From assembly GCF_024105665.1 (NCBI RefSeq), contig NZ_JAAAMK010000005.1:174796-238795 (forward strand): a stretch of DNA of 64,000 nt. Direction: 5' to 3'. Position 1 is the first letter of the stretch. Each line of letters begins with the position of its first letter. Shown one piece after another: positions 8,590 to 17,805 of the stretch. Source of the stretch: Aliihoeflea aestuarii (lineage in GTDB: Bacteria > Pseudomonadota > Alphaproteobacteria > Rhizobiales > Rhizobiaceae). Both the position numbers and the translations under genes were made by a program. The notes below the pieces were generated by a model. The model saw nothing but the letters and a program-made list of their open reading frames with translations, did not search any database and was not told the DNA's origin.

Positions 8590-9990
8590 ATGAGCGAGAA
8601 TTTCGCCTCCTTCCTTTATCTTGTCTCCGGCGTCCTGTTCATCATGGCGTTGCGCGGGCTTTCGCATCCCACGACCAGCCGTCAGGGCAACATGTACGGC
8701 ATGATCGGCATGGGCATCGCCGTCGTCACGACGCTGCTTCTGGCGCGCCCGACCTTCGGCGGCTTCGTTCTGATCGTGCTCGGCATCGCCATCGGCGGCG
8801 GCATCGGCGCGGTCGTCGCGCGGCGCATTCCCATGACGTCGATGCCGCAGCTCGTCGCGGCTTTCCATTCACTCGTCGGTCTGGCGGCGGTGCTGGTTGC
8901 GGCGGCCGCGATGTATTCGCCCGAGAGCTTCGGCGTCGGCACGGTCGGCCATATCCATTGGCAGGCACTGATCGAGATGTCGCTCGGCGTTGCCATCGGC
9001 GCGATCACCTTCACGGGTTCGATCATCGCGTTCCTGAAACTCGACGGGCGCATGTCGGGCAAGCCGATCCTGCTGCCGTCCCGCCACTTCATCAATGCCG
9101 GCATCGCGATTGCGCTGATCGTGCTGGTCATCGTGCTCGTCGCGACGCAATCGACGCTCGCCTTCTGGCTGATCGTGATCCTGGCGCTGGCGCTGGGCGT
9201 GCTGATCATCGTGCCGATCGGCGGCGCCGACATGCCGGTCGTCGTCTCGATGCTCAATTCCTATTCGGGCTGGGCCGCGGCGGGCATCGGCTTCACCCTC
9301 GGCAATCTCGCGCTCATCATCACGGGCGCGCTGGTCGGCTCGTCCGGCGCGATCCTCAGCTACATCATGTGCAAGGGCATGAACCGCTCGTTCATTTCCG
9401 TCATTCTCGGCGGCTTCGGCGGCGAAACGGCCGCCGCCGGCGGCGACGACGGCATCGAGCGGACGGTCAAGCAGGGTTCGGCCGACGACGCGGCCTATCT
9501 GATGATGAACGCGCAAAAAGTCATCATCGTGCCGGGCTACGGCATGGCGGTGGCGCAGGCGCAGCATGCGCTGCGCGAGATGGCTGACAAGCTCAAGGCC
9601 AACGGCGTCGAGGTCAAATACGCGATCCATCCGGTTGCCGGCCGCATGCCGGGACACATGAACGTGCTTCTGGCCGAAGCCAACGTGCCTTACGATGAGG
9701 TGTTCGAACTTGAGGACATCAACTCCGAATTCGCGCAGGCCGACGTCGCCTATGTCATAGGCGCCAACGACGTGACCAACCCGTCCGCGCGCGACGACAA
9801 ATCCTCGCCCATCTACGGCATGCCGATCCTCGACGTGGACAAGGCGCGCACGTGCCTCTTCGTCAAGCGCTCGCTCGGCTCGGGCTATGCCGGTATCGAC
9901 AACACGCTGTTCTACAAGGACGGCACGATGATGCTGCTCGGCGATGCCAAGAAGATGACCGAGGAAATCGTCAAGGCAATGGATCACTGA
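8590..9990 (+). CDS. pntB: NAD(P) transhydrogenase beta subunit
   Basis: 466 residues. The first about 260 residues hold eight or nine transmembrane helices, including the conserved HSLVGLAAV and NSYSGWAAAGIGFTL segments. The C-terminal domain III binds NADP(H): VIIVPGYGMAVAQAQHALREM, HPVAGRMPGHMNVLLAEANVPY and IGANDVTNP are visible. It completes the PntAA-PntAB-PntB complex that makes NADPH at the cost of proton motive force in the inner membrane. Spacing to pntAB is 11 bases. The stop codon overlaps the start of the next gene by ATGA, so the downstream kinase-like gene is in the same operon. Confidence 0.97.
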   Translation: MSENFASFLYLVSGVLFIMALRGLSHPTTSRQGNMYGMIGMGIAVVTTLLLARPTFGGFVLIVLGIAIGGGIGAVVARRIPMTSMPQLVAAFHSLVGLAAVLVAAAAMYSPESFGVGTVGHIHWQALIEMSLGVAIGAITFTGSIIAFLKLDGRMSGKPILLPSRHFINAGIAIALIVLVIVLVATQSTLAFWLIVILALALGVLIIVPIGGADMPVVVSMLNSYSGWAAAGIGFTLGNLALIITGALVGSSGAILSYIMCKGMNRSFISVILGGFGGETAAAGGDDGIERTVKQGSADDAAYLMMNAQKVIIVPGYGMAVAQAQHALREMADKLKANGVEVKYAIHPVAGRMPGHMNVLLAEANVPYDEVFELEDINSEFAQADVAYVIGANDVTNPSARDDKSSPIYGMPILDVDKARTCLFVKRSLGSGYAGIDNTLFYKDGTMMLLGDAKKMTEEIVKAMDH

Positions 9991-10892
9991 TGCTGCCTGA
10001 AGCGCCGGCGGAGGTTCCGCCGGAACTTCGAGCTGCGATCACGGATGCGTTTCCCGAACTGACGGAATCGCGGTTCTCGGTGGCCGGTCGCGGCTGGCAC
10101 AGTCTTGCGATCGACATCGACGGGCGGTTCATCGCCAAGTTTCCGCAGGGAGCCGACGCCGAAAAGGCCTTGCTGCGCGAGGCTCGGCTGCTTGCAGCGG
10201 TGCGGCCGCATGTGTCGCTGCCGGTTCCCGACATGCAACTGGTGGAGCATCCGGTCGTCTTTTCCATGCACCGGAAACTTGCCGGGTCTACGCTGCTGCG
10301 CGCCGACTACGAATGTCTCTCGGAAGTCGCGAAAACGGCACTGGCCGACAAGCTGGCGCAATTCTTCGCCGAGCTTCACGTTATCGATCCGGCGCATATG
10401 CGCGCGACCGGTGCAGGACCGGTGGAGTGGTGGGATGTCCGTGCAGAGACGCTCGCGCCTGTCTGGGCGCAGCTTCCCGCCCCGGTCGCCGAACTGGCCG
10501 AGGCGGTGTGGCGCGACTACGTTGCGCGCATCTGGCCGGATGAAGTCTACGGCTTCTTCGATGCGCATGGCTGGAACATGGCCTTCGATCATAAGGCCCA
10601 GCGCCTCAACGGCATCTTCGACTTCGCCGATTCGGGGTTCGGGCCGGTAGCGCGCGAGTTCGTGCCTGTTTCGCTCATCTCACTCGATCTGGCGCGCCGG
10701 GCCATGGCAGCTTACGAGATGCGGACGGGGCGTCATGTCCGCACGTCGGACGTCTATCTTTTGACTGCGGCCGCGCGTCTTTCCGAATTTGCGGGAGCGA
10801 TCGAGACGGGCGAGCACGTCGATACGATGCGCGACCTCGTCATCGACTGGTTCGCGCCAACGGCATGGCATCGCCCTGCCGCCGGCCCGTGA
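9990..10892 (+). CDS. APH-fold (aminoglycoside phosphotransferase family) protein
   Basis: 300 residues, coupled to pntB by an ATGA overlap. The fold is suggested by an N-lobe RFIAKFP (candidate ATP lysine) and ALLREARLLAAVRPHVSLPVP, and by a C-lobe with FFDAHGWNMAFD and LNGIFDFADSGFGP. Aligned to the family HGDxxxxN motif, the catalytic aspartate and the asparagine are kept but the leading histidine is phenylalanine; the DxD-like metal aspartate is in FDFADSG. The substrate is unknown; there is no reason to call it an antibiotic kinase. Its tight link to the transhydrogenase genes is the main functional clue. A longer frame opens upstream at 9852, but ATG 9990 fits the overlap and the conserved start. 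Confidence 0.75.
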   Translation: MLPEAPAEVPPELRAAITDAFPELTESRFSVAGRGWHSLAIDIDGRFIAKFPQGADAEKALLREARLLAAVRPHVSLPVPDMQLVEHPVVFSMHRKLAGSTLLRADYECLSEVAKTALADKLAQFFAELHVIDPAHMRATGAGPVEWWDVRAETLAPVWAQLPAPVAELAEAVWRDYVARIWPDEVYGFFDAHGWNMAFDHKAQRLNGIFDFADSGFGPVAREFVPVSLISLDLARRAMAAYEMRTGRHVRTSDVYLLTAAARLSEFAGAIETGEHVDTMRDLVIDWFAPTAWHRPAAGP

Positions 10893-10925
10893 TCGTTCAC
10901 CGCCGGCGAGCAGGCTCACCCTGTC

Positions 10926-11402
10926 CTATTCGACGGCGCGCAGACGGAATTCGGTGACGCCGAGTGCAAGGTTCAGGCCGGTTTGCGCCTGAACGCTGAT
11001 CGGCTGGAGCATGACCGATTCCTGCGATCCACCGACGAGAATGTTGGCGCCGCCACCGATCGCAACCGTTGCTTCCGCGCTCGCGCCGAAATAGTCGCCA
11101 CTGAGCGCTTCGCCGGCCGTGAGCGTGATGGTTGCGGGCATCAGGACGGCCCATTGCATGATGGCTTCGCTGGTGACGCCGATGTCGAGGCCGTAGCGGT
11201 TGACGACGCCGACGAAAGCGGTCTGCGGTGTGCCGTCCGATGGGCTGAACAGGCATTCCATGTCACGCGACGAGCCGAGGATCGCACCGACATCACCCGC
11301 GATGACGCATTCGAGCATGCCGGCCTCGGTGCGCGTGTCCTGCGCGTGAGCCGGGATAATTGCGGCTGCGCCGAGAAGCGCGGCGGCTAGAAAGCGGACC
11401 AT
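10926..11402 (-). CDS. DUF992 family secreted protein
   Basis: 158 residues. A signal peptide is clear (MVRFLAAALLGAAAIIPAHA, cleavage before QDTRT). The mature part, with LECVIAGDVGAILGSSRDMECLF, YGLDIGVTSEAIMQWAVLMP and LVGGSQESVMLQPISVQAQTGLNLALGVTEFRL, matches DUF992 (PF06186), an uncharacterised periplasmic family common in rhizobia. Two cysteines may form a disulphide. AGGAG precedes the ATG at 11402 but is buried in a long hairpin. It lies downstream of the TPR lipoprotein gene on the same strand and converges on the APH-fold gene. Confidence 0.85.
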   Translation of the reverse strand: MVRFLAAALLGAAAIIPAHAQDTRTEAGMLECVIAGDVGAILGSSRDMECLFSPSDGTPQTAFVGVVNRYGLDIGVTSEAIMQWAVLMPATITLTAGEALSGDYFGASAEATVAIGGGANILVGGSQESVMLQPISVQAQTGLNLALGVTEFRLRAVE

Positions 11403-11403
11403 T

Positions 11404-11454
11404 GAAGTTCTCCTGTCTGGTTGTTCGGCACTACAACCGGACAGGGAGAACTTC
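11404..11454 (-). promoter_or_regulatory. Long hairpin covering the ribosome-binding site of the DUF992 gene
   Basis: An inverted repeat of about 21 base pairs (11404-11424 with 11433-11454, one bulged base, eight-base loop) ends one base before the DUF992 start codon. On the - strand mRNA the Shine-Dalgarno AGGAGA is fully base-paired. It could be a terminator of the upstream TPR gene, a translation switch, or an RNA-stability element; no T-run follows, which disfavours simple termination. Confidence 0.6.
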
Positions 11455-11462
11455 GTTCCTGA

Positions 11463-12305
11463 TCAGCCGGTGCCGCGCGTCCGGCTCAGCCCGTCGCGGG
11501 CGACCTGAAGATTGGGGTCGAGCCGTGCTGCTTCGGCGAAAGAGCGCGTCGCGCGCTGGGTGTCGCCTCGACGCTCGAGAATGAGGCCCTGATATGCCCA
11601 CGCCTCGGCATTGGTCTTGTCGCGAACGAGCGCCGTGTTGAAATCGGAGAGCGCATTGTCCTCGTTGTCGATGGCGAGGTAGGAGAGGCCACGCGCCGTA
11701 TAGGGCTCGGCGGCGCCAGGGGCGAGCGAGATCGCCTGTCCGAAATCACCGATCGCGAAGTCGTGCTGATTGCGCAACTGATACATCAGGCCGCGATTGT
11801 AATAGGCGCGCGGGTTGGTCGTATCGAGCTGGATCGCGCGTTCGAAATCCTGAAATGCTTCGTTGGTGCGGCCGGAGGCGCGATTGAGATTGCCGCGCCC
11901 GATATAGGCAGCATCGTAGCTCGCATTGAGCTGGATCGCCTGATTGTAGTCTGCTAGCGCCGCCTGGCTGTTGCCCATGTTGCGGTGGATCAAAGCGCGG
12001 TTGTTGTATGCCTGATAAAGGCCGGGATTGAGCTGGATCGCGCGGTCGAAGTCGGCCAGCGCCTCGCGGTTTCGCCCGCCGCGTCCATAGGCCGAGCCGC
12101 GCACATTGTAGGCTTCGGCGTCGTTGGGCGAGCGCTCGATGACGGCGGTCAGCGACGAAATGTTTTCGCTCGATGCCTGAGCTGCGTCCATCGGTGAAAC
12201 CGTCGACATAGTTTCCGGTGCCGTCTGGCAGGCTGCGAGCCCCAAAGCGGACAGCAATGCCATTGCGGTGGCAATGCGTTTGGTGTGGCTCGCGGTCGAA
12301 ATCAT
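11463..12305 (-). CDS. TPR-repeat lipoprotein
   Basis: 280 residues. A lipoprotein signal (ATAMALLSALGLAAC) places the acylated cysteine near residue 26. From about residue 55 there are six or more tandem 34-residue TPR units with the consensus AxYNRGxxYxxxGxxxxAxxDFxxAIxLxP (for example RGSAYGRGGRNREALADFDR). These form a protein-binding solenoid, probably on the inner face of the outer membrane or in the periplasm. ATG 12305 is chosen since it gives an intact lipobox; 19 extra codons upstream look unconserved. Function beyond scaffold cannot be stated. It precedes the DUF992 gene by about 60 bases. Confidence 0.85.
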   Translation of the reverse strand: MISTASHTKRIATAMALLSALGLAACQTAPETMSTVSPMDAAQASSENISSLTAVIERSPNDAEAYNVRGSAYGRGGRNREALADFDRAIQLNPGLYQAYNNRALIHRNMGNSQAALADYNQAIQLNASYDAAYIGRGNLNRASGRTNEAFQDFERAIQLDTTNPRAYYNRGLMYQLRNQHDFAIGDFGQAISLAPGAAEPYTARGLSYLAIDNEDNALSDFNTALVRDKTNAEAWAYQGLILERRGDTQRATRSFAEAARLDPNLQVARDGLSRTRGTG

Positions 12306-12364
12306 CGGCTCATTCCCCGTTTGGCGCTGCTTGGCGTGTTGTTCGACATTTAACGCAGACAACG

Positions 12365-12399
12365 AAAAAAGGTGGCAGCGATTGCTCGCGCCACCTTTT
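12365..12399 (-). terminator. Intrinsic terminator of rpsU
   Basis: The stem GGTGGC/GCCACC (12371-12376 with 12390-12395) is extended inward by GCGA/TCGC. On the - strand it is followed by six T residues (A at 12365-12370). The other side also has four T residues, so it may act in both directions. Confidence 0.85.
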
Positions 12400-12431
12400 A
12401 TAGATCGGCAAAGAAGACCAAAAAACGGCGA

Positions 12432-12671
12432 TCAGCGCGCCGCAACCGCAGGAGCGCGGCCGCCGCCGACCAATCCTTCGCGCTGGGCGCGCTTGCGGGC
12501 CAGCTTGCGGGCGCGGCGAACGGCTTCGGCCTTTTCGCGGGCGCGCTTCTCGGACGGCTTCTCGTAATGGCCGCGCATCTTCATCTCGCGGAAGATACCT
12601 TCGCGCTGCATCTTCTTCTTGAGCGCGCGGAGCGCCTGATCAACGTTGTTGTCGCGGACGAGTACCTGCAC
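12432..12671 (-). CDS. rpsU: 30S ribosomal protein S21
   Basis: 79 residues, strongly basic. The N-terminus [25 protein letters not shown] and [30 protein letters not shown] are the S21 signature. The C-terminal extension rich in Arg/Ala/Gly is normal for alphaproteobacteria. S21 sits at the 30S platform near the anti-Shine-Dalgarno sequence and helps initiation. The start codon is GTG at 12669-12671, preceded at seven bases by AGGAA. An intrinsic terminator follows the stop by about 30 bases, so it is monocistronic. Confidence 0.96.
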   Translation of the reverse strand: MQVLVRDNNVDQALRALKKKMQREGIFREMKMRGHYEKPSEKRAREKAEAVRRARKLARKRAQREGLVGGGRAPAVAAR

Positions 12672-12977
12672 GAGCGTTCCTGTCGTTACCGTTGGCGCCG
12701 GGGCCGTTTCGATCGAGTTTCAAATTCAAAAAGTCAGAGCGCAACAGATTGCGCCCCGTGGCGCGCGCACCACGGATCGGTGCGGCTCATATCACCGGTC
12801 GATATGCTTGTCGAGAAGAATCCGACAGCGGCTTGTCAGTGAAGCAACCGGCCAATTCGTCGCAGCGAAATGAGCACGGCGCAAACGGGCAATCGAAGTC
12901 GCAATCAGCGCAAGGGAAAAGTCCGGTTTTCGCTAGTCATGAATTCGTCCTGCCACACGCATCGAGGCCAAGGGTTC
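12672..12977. other. Divergent promoter region rpsU / soxB
   Basis: About 306 bases without a gene. It must hold the leftward rpsU promoter and the rightward soxB promoter. It is AT-richer near 12710-12735. I saw no glycine riboswitch fold, no clear operator and no credible small ORF. Confidence 0.4.
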
Positions 12978-14231
12978 ATGCGCAAATATTCCGTCTTCGC
13001 CATCGCCCGTGAGGCGCTTCGGGCCCATAAGGGCTGGGACGAGCAGTGGTCGTCGCCGGAACCGCGCAAGGAATATGACGTCATCATCGTCGGTGCCGGC
13101 GGGCACGGGCTGGCGACGGCATATTATCTCGCCAAGGAGCATGGCATCACCAATATCGCGGTGCTCGAGAAGGGTTGGCTCGGCGGTGGAAATACGGGCC
13201 GCAACACCACGATCATCCGCTCCAACTATCTCTATGACGAATCGGCCGGCATCTACGACCATGCCGTGAAGCTGTGGGACGGGCTTTCCCAGGATCTCAA
13301 CTACAACGTCATGTATTCGGCACGCGGCGTGATGATGCTGGCGCACAATGTCCATGACGTGCAGGTCTTCAAACGTCACATCCATGCAAACCGGCTCAAC
13401 GGCGTCGACAATGAATGGCTAACGCCGCAGGAGGCGAGGGCGTTCTGCCCGCCGCTCAACATTTCGCAATCGGCACGATACCCGGTGATGGGCGCGGCGT
13501 TGCAGCGTCGAGGCGGAACGGCGCGGCACGACGCGGTCGCCTGGGGCTATGCGCGCGCGGCCGCCGACCGCGGCGTCCACATCATCCAGAACTGTGAGGT
13601 GACCGGCGTGCGCCGCTCGGCGAACGGCCATGTGACGGGCGTCGAGACGTCGCGCGGTTTCATCGGCGCGAAAAAGGTCGGCGTCGTTGCGGCGGGGCAT
13701 TCCTCGGTCATCATGCAGATGGCGGATGTGCGCATGCCGCTGGAATCCTATCCGCTGCAGGCTCTGGTCTCCGAGCCGGTCAAGCCGGTGTTTCCCTGCG
13801 TCGTGATGTCGAACACGGTGCACGCCTACATTTCGCAGTCCGACAAGGGCGAACTCGTCATCGGCGCGGGAACGGACCAGTACACATCCTATTCGCAGAC
13901 CGGCGGCTTCCACATCCTGAATCACACGCTCGACGCGATCTGCGAGATGTTCCCGATGTTCACCCGCATGAAGATGCTGCGCTCATGGGGCGGCATCGTT
14001 GACGTGACGCCGGATCGCTCGCCGATCCTCGCCAAGACGCCGGTGCCGGGGCTCTACGTCAATTGCGGCTGGGGGACGGGCGGGTTCAAGGCGACGCCGG
14101 GGTCGGGCCACGTTTTCGCGCACACGATCGCCAACGACAATCCGCACCCGATCAACGCGCCTTTCAATCTGGAACGGTTCCGCACCGGCCGTCTGATCGA
14201 CGAAGCGGCTGCCGCCGCTGTCGCGCACTAG
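12978..14231 (+). CDS. soxB: Sarcosine oxidase subunit beta
   Basis: 417 residues. The N-terminal [20 protein letters not shown] is typical of heterotetrameric sarcosine oxidase beta subunits. The FAD-binding [21 protein letters not shown] and [20 protein letters not shown] follow; a C-terminal [20 protein letters not shown] contacts the flavin. The enzyme oxidatively demethylates sarcosine to glycine, H2O2 and, with tetrahydrofolate, 5,10-methylene-THF. ATG 12978 is chosen for this N-terminus and AAGGG ahead of it; the frame extends 36 codons further without conservation. First gene of the soxBDAG operon; soxD begins 9 bases after the stop. Confidence 0.96.
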   Translation: MRKYSVFAIAREALRAHKGWDEQWSSPEPRKEYDVIIVGAGGHGLATAYYLAKEHGITNIAVLEKGWLGGGNTGRNTTIIRSNYLYDESAGIYDHAVKLWDGLSQDLNYNVMYSARGVMMLAHNVHDVQVFKRHIHANRLNGVDNEWLTPQEARAFCPPLNISQSARYPVMGAALQRRGGTARHDAVAWGYARAAADRGVHIIQNCEVTGVRRSANGHVTGVETSRGFIGAKKVGVVAAGHSSVIMQMADVRMPLESYPLQALVSEPVKPVFPCVVMSNTVHAYISQSDKGELVIGAGTDQYTSYSQTGGFHILNHTLDAICEMFPMFTRMKMLRSWGGIVDVTPDRSPILAKTPVPGLYVNCGWGTGGFKATPGSGHVFAHTIANDNPHPINAPFNLERFRTGRLIDEAAAAAVAH

Positions 14232-14240
14232 GATCCTGTC

Positions 14241-14609
14241 ATGCTTTTGATCCGCTGCCCCTATTGCGAAGAAGAGCGTCCCGAACTTGAGTTTCGTCAT
14301 GCCGGCGAGGCGCATATCGCGCGTTCGTCTGAAATGACCGAACTGTCGGATGACGAGTTCGAAAAGTTCTTCTTCGTCCGGCAGAACCCGAAGGGGCTGA
14401 TCTTCGAGCGCTGGCGGCACATCCACGGTTGTGGGCGCTTCTTCAACGCCGCGCGCGACACGGTCACCGACAAGTTCCACCTGACCTACAAGGCCGGGGA
14501 ACCGAAGCCGGAGATTACGTTGATGGCGCCCGCCGAGCCAGCGGCCTGGGCCAATCGTGAGCCGTCGGAGCTTAACGTGGATATGCCTTCGAAGGAGGGT
14601 GGCCGATGA
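14241..14609 (+). CDS. soxD: Sarcosine oxidase subunit delta
   Basis: 122 residues, slightly longer than the usual about 100 because of a C-terminal tail. The zinc-site cysteines C6 and C9 (RCPYCEEERPELEF) and the later H60 and C64 (RWRHIHGCGRFFN) match the Cys-Cys-His-Cys arrangement known for the family. The FFVRQNPKGLIFERWRH stretch is diagnostic. It is a small structural subunit that packs against the alpha subunit. It starts 9 bases after soxB, and a palindromic repeat lies between it and soxA. Confidence 0.95.
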   Translation: MLLIRCPYCEEERPELEFRHAGEAHIARSSEMTELSDDEFEKFFFVRQNPKGLIFERWRHIHGCGRFFNAARDTVTDKFHLTYKAGEPKPEITLMAPAEPAAWANREPSELNVDMPSKEGGR

Positions 14610-14625
14610 CCGTTTTCGCTTCGTC

Positions 14626-14741
14626 GCGCCCCCCTCTGTCCTGCCGGACATCTCCCCCGCGAGGGGGAAGATTAGCCTGCATCGATGGCGTGCATGATCT
14701 CCCCCGATGCGGGGGAGATGTCCGGCAGGACAGAGGGGCGC
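14626..14741. repeat. Palindromic intergenic repeat, family A, copy 1 (soxD-soxA gap)
   Basis: About 116 bases. The outer arms (14626-14660 and about 14708-14741) are near-perfect inverted complements built on CCTCTGTCCTGCCGGACATC / GATGTCCGGCAGGACAGAGG. Each arm ends in its own C-run/G-run hairpin (CCCCCGCGAGGGGG and CCCCCGATGCGGGGG). The same element recurs at 47236 and, in a diverged form, at 17806. It has no coding function and separates soxD from soxA by 200 bases. Confidence 0.9.
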
Positions 14742-14808
14742 AACGTCGAGCATCAACGGTTGAGACAATGGGGCAACGTAGAGCGCCAACGATTGCGGAG
14801 TTCGCACG

Positions 14809-17784
14809 ATGACCGAAACCTTCCGCATGGCGGGCGCAGGACGTCTGACGCCGGCAAAAGCCGTTCGCTTTTCCTTCGACGGTACGTCGTATCAGGGCGT
14901 TGCGGGCGACACGCTGGCCTCGGCGCTTCTGGCGAACGGCGTCCATCTCGTCGGCCGTTCGTTCAAGTACCATCGCCCGCGCGGCTTTCTGTCGGCCGGT
15001 GCCGAGGAGCCGAACGCATTGGTCGGCGTCCACCGCGACGCGGCTCGCAGGACGCCGAATGTGCGCGCGACCGTGCAGGAGATCTATGACGGCTTGAGCG
15101 CCGTTTCGCAGAATCGCTGGCCCTCGCTCGCCTACGATATCGGCGAAGCGAACGATCTCGGCTCGCCGTTCTTCTCGGCAGGCTTCTACTACAAGACCTT
15201 CATGTGGCCGAAGGCGGCGTGGGACAAGGTCTACGAGCCGTTCATCCGCCGCGCGGCAGGTCTCGGCGTTGCGCCGGACGAGCCGGACCCGGATCACTAT
15301 TCCTCGCTCTACGCGCATTGCGACGTGCTGGTGCTCGGCGGCGGCGCGGCGGGCATCGCGACGGCGACGGCGGCTGCGGCATCGGGCGCGCGCGTCATTC
15401 TTTGCGACGAGCAGGCCGAATTCGGCGGCGCGCTTCGCTTCGAGACGGGCGCGCGGATCGACGGCAAGCCCGGCTGGGACTGGGCGCAGGCGAGCGTGGC
15501 GAACCTGAAGGGCAGGGAGAATGTGCGTGTTCTGACCCGCACGACCGCATTCGGCTATTACGCGCAGAATTTGGTCGGGCTCGTCGAGCGCGTCAGCGAT
15601 CATCTGGCGACGCCCGGTGACCAGCCGCGTGAGCGGCTTTGGCAGGTGCGCGCGGGCAAGGTCGTGATCGCGACCGGTGCGATCGAGCGGCACATGGTGT
15701 TTGCCGACAACGACCGTCCCGGTGTGATGCTGGCCTCGGCCGCGCGCACCTATCTCAACCATTACGGCGTCGCCGTCGGCCGAAATGTCGGCATTTTCAC
15801 CGCCAACGATTCCGCTTATGCCGCGGCCTTCGACCTGAAAAAGGCAGGCGTGCAGATCGCCGCGATCGTCGATTTGCGGGACGATCCGCGGGGGGCGGTT
15901 ATCGAGGAAGCGAGGGGGCTCGGCATCGAGGTTCTGACCGGCCATACGGTGACGAAGACGGGCGGGCGGCTGCGCGTTTCGTCCATCGCCGTTGCGCCGA
16001 ACGCCGGCGGTGCGGCGCGGGTGATCCCGGTCGATGCATTGCTGATGTCGTCAGGTTGGACGCCGTCGGTTCATCTCTTCTCGCAGTCGCGCGGCAAGGT
16101 TGCGTTCGACGACGCGACGCAGCGTTTTCTGCCGGGGCAATATGCGCAGGACTGCGTTTCGATCGGCGCGTGCAACGGCACGGACACGCTCGACGCGGTG
16201 ATCGAGGAAGCCTATGCGGCCGGTGAAAATGCCGTGAGCGGTACGAAGGTTTTGCGGCCCGCCGCGACGACGAGCGAAAACTGGACGGGCGGAATGCTCG
16301 GGGCTGCGCCGGGTGCAGGGCCGGACGATACCGTCAAGGCTTTTGTCGATTTCCAGAACGACGTGACCGCCAAGGATTTGCGGCAGGCCGTGCGTGAGGG
16401 CATGCGCTCCATCGAGCACGTCAAGCGGTTCACAACCAACGGCATGGCGACCGATCAGGGCAAGACGTCGAACATGCACGGTCTGGCCATCGCAGCGGAG
16501 ACGCTCGGCAAGCCGATCCCCGAAGTCGGCCTCACCACCTTCCGCGCCCCGTATACGCCCGTGACGTTTGGGGCGATCGTCGGTCATTCGCGCGGCAGCC
16601 TGTTCGATCCGACGCGCCGAACCGCCATGCATGGCTTTGCCGAAAAGAATGGCGCGGTGTTCGAGGATGTCGGGCAGTGGAAGCGCGCATGGTATTTTCC
16701 GCAGGCCGGCGAAGACATGCATCAGGCCGTCGCGCGCGAGACGAAGAATGTGCGCCGGTCGGCCGGCATCTTCGACGCCTCGACGCTCGGCAAGATCGAA
16801 ATCGTCGGGCCGGACGCGGCGCAGTTCATGGAACTTCTCTACACCAATCCGTGGGCGAAGCTCGAGCCCGGCCGTTGCCGCTATGGCATCATGCTGCGTG
16901 AGGACGGCTTCATCTATGATGACGGCGTCGTGGGGCGTCTTGCGGACGACCGTTTCCATGTCACGACGACGACCGGCGGTGCGGCGCGCGTCATGAATCA
17001 TATGGAGGATTACCTCCAGACCGAGTTTACGCATCTCAAGGTTTATCTGACCTCGATCTCGGAGCAGTGGGCGGTGATCGCCGTGCAGGGACCGAAGAGT
17101 CGCGAGATCATCGCGCCGCTGGTCGAGGGTATCGATGTGTCCGATGCCGCCCTGCCGCATATGTCGGTTCGCGAGGGGAAAATCTGCGGCGTGCCGACCC
17201 GGCTCTTCCGCATGTCGTTTACCGGCGAGCGCGGCTTCGAAATCAACGTTCCGGCCGACTACGGCGAGGCCGTCATGGAGGCCGTCTGGGCCGAGGCGCG
17301 AAAGCACGATGCGTGCCTCTACGGCACGGAAGCGATGCACGTCCTGCGTGCCGAAAAGGGCTACATCATCGTCGGCCAGGAAACGGACGGCACGGTGACG
17401 CCGAACGATGCCGGTCTCGACTGGGCGATCGGCAAGAAGAAGACGGATTTCGTCGGCATTCGCGGCCTGAGGCGACCTGATCTGGTATCCGGTGGGCGCA
17501 AGCAACTCGTCGGGCTGAAGACCGTCGATCCGAACGTCGTGCTGGAAGAAGGCGCGCAGATCGTCGCGACGCCCGGCCAGCCCATGCCGATGAAGATGAT
17601 CGGCCACGTCACGTCGAGCTACTGGTCGCCCAATTGCGGCCGCTCGATTGCACTGGCTTTGGTCGTTGATGGTCGCGACAAGATCGGCGAGCGGCTCTTC
17701 GTGCCGATGCCGGACAGGGTAATCGAGGTCGAGGTGACCGGCACGGTCTTCTTCGAGGAAAGCGGGGAGCGGTTGAATGGTTAG
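14809..17784 (+). CDS. soxA: Sarcosine oxidase subunit alpha
   Basis: 991 residues, the usual length. An N-terminal ferredoxin-like domain (VRFSFDGTSYQGVAGDTLASALLANGVHLVGRSFKYHRPRG region, residues 20-60) is followed by an NAD-binding Rossmann domain (VLVLGGGAAGIATATAAAA near residue 174) and a C-terminal GcvT-like tetrahydrofolate domain from about residue 600 (DVGQWKRAWYFP, RCRYGIMLREDGFIYDDGVV, GERGFEINVPADYGE). The folate domain catches formaldehyde as 5,10-methylene-THF. Third gene in the soxBDAG order. The spacer before it is a repeat, so its translation depends on its own signal just before ATG 14809. Confidence 0.96.
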   Translation: MTETFRMAGAGRLTPAKAVRFSFDGTSYQGVAGDTLASALLANGVHLVGRSFKYHRPRGFLSAGAEEPNALVGVHRDAARRTPNVRATVQEIYDGLSAVSQNRWPSLAYDIGEANDLGSPFFSAGFYYKTFMWPKAAWDKVYEPFIRRAAGLGVAPDEPDPDHYSSLYAHCDVLVLGGGAAGIATATAAAASGARVILCDEQAEFGGALRFETGARIDGKPGWDWAQASVANLKGRENVRVLTRTTAFGYYAQNLVGLVERVSDHLATPGDQPRERLWQVRAGKVVIATGAIERHMVFADNDRPGVMLASAARTYLNHYGVAVGRNVGIFTANDSAYAAAFDLKKAGVQIAAIVDLRDDPRGAVIEEARGLGIEVLTGHTVTKTGGRLRVSSIAVAPNAGGAARVIPVDALLMSSGWTPSVHLFSQSRGKVAFDDATQRFLPGQYAQDCVSIGACNGTDTLDAVIEEAYAAGENAVSGTKVLRPAATTSENWTGGMLGAAPGAGPDDTVKAFVDFQNDVTAKDLRQAVREGMRSIEHVKRFTTNGMATDQGKTSNMHGLAIAAETLGKPIPEVGLTTFRAPYTPVTFGAIVGHSRGSLFDPTRRTAMHGFAEKNGAVFEDVGQWKRAWYFPQAGEDMHQAVARETKNVRRSAGIFDASTLGKIEIVGPDAAQFMELLYTNPWAKLEPGRCRYGIMLREDGFIYDDGVVGRLADDRFHVTTTTGGAARVMNHMEDYLQTEFTHLKVYLTSISEQWAVIAVQGPKSREIIAPLVEGIDVSDAALPHMSVREGKICGVPTRLFRMSFTGERGFEINVPADYGEAVMEAVWAEARKHDACLYGTEAMHVLRAEKGYIIVGQETDGTVTPNDAGLDWAIGKKKTDFVGIRGLRRPDLVSGGRKQLVGLKTVDPNVVLEEGAQIVATPGQPMPMKMIGHVTSSYWSPNCGRSIALALVVDGRDKIGERLFVPMPDRVIEVEVTGTVFFEESGERLNG

Positions 17785-17805
17785 GGTGGAAATGTCGCGC
17801 TCCGT

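Noticed and set aside
12672..12977. Glycine riboswitch upstream of soxB
   Set aside because: I looked for the tandem aptamer pattern and did not find it.
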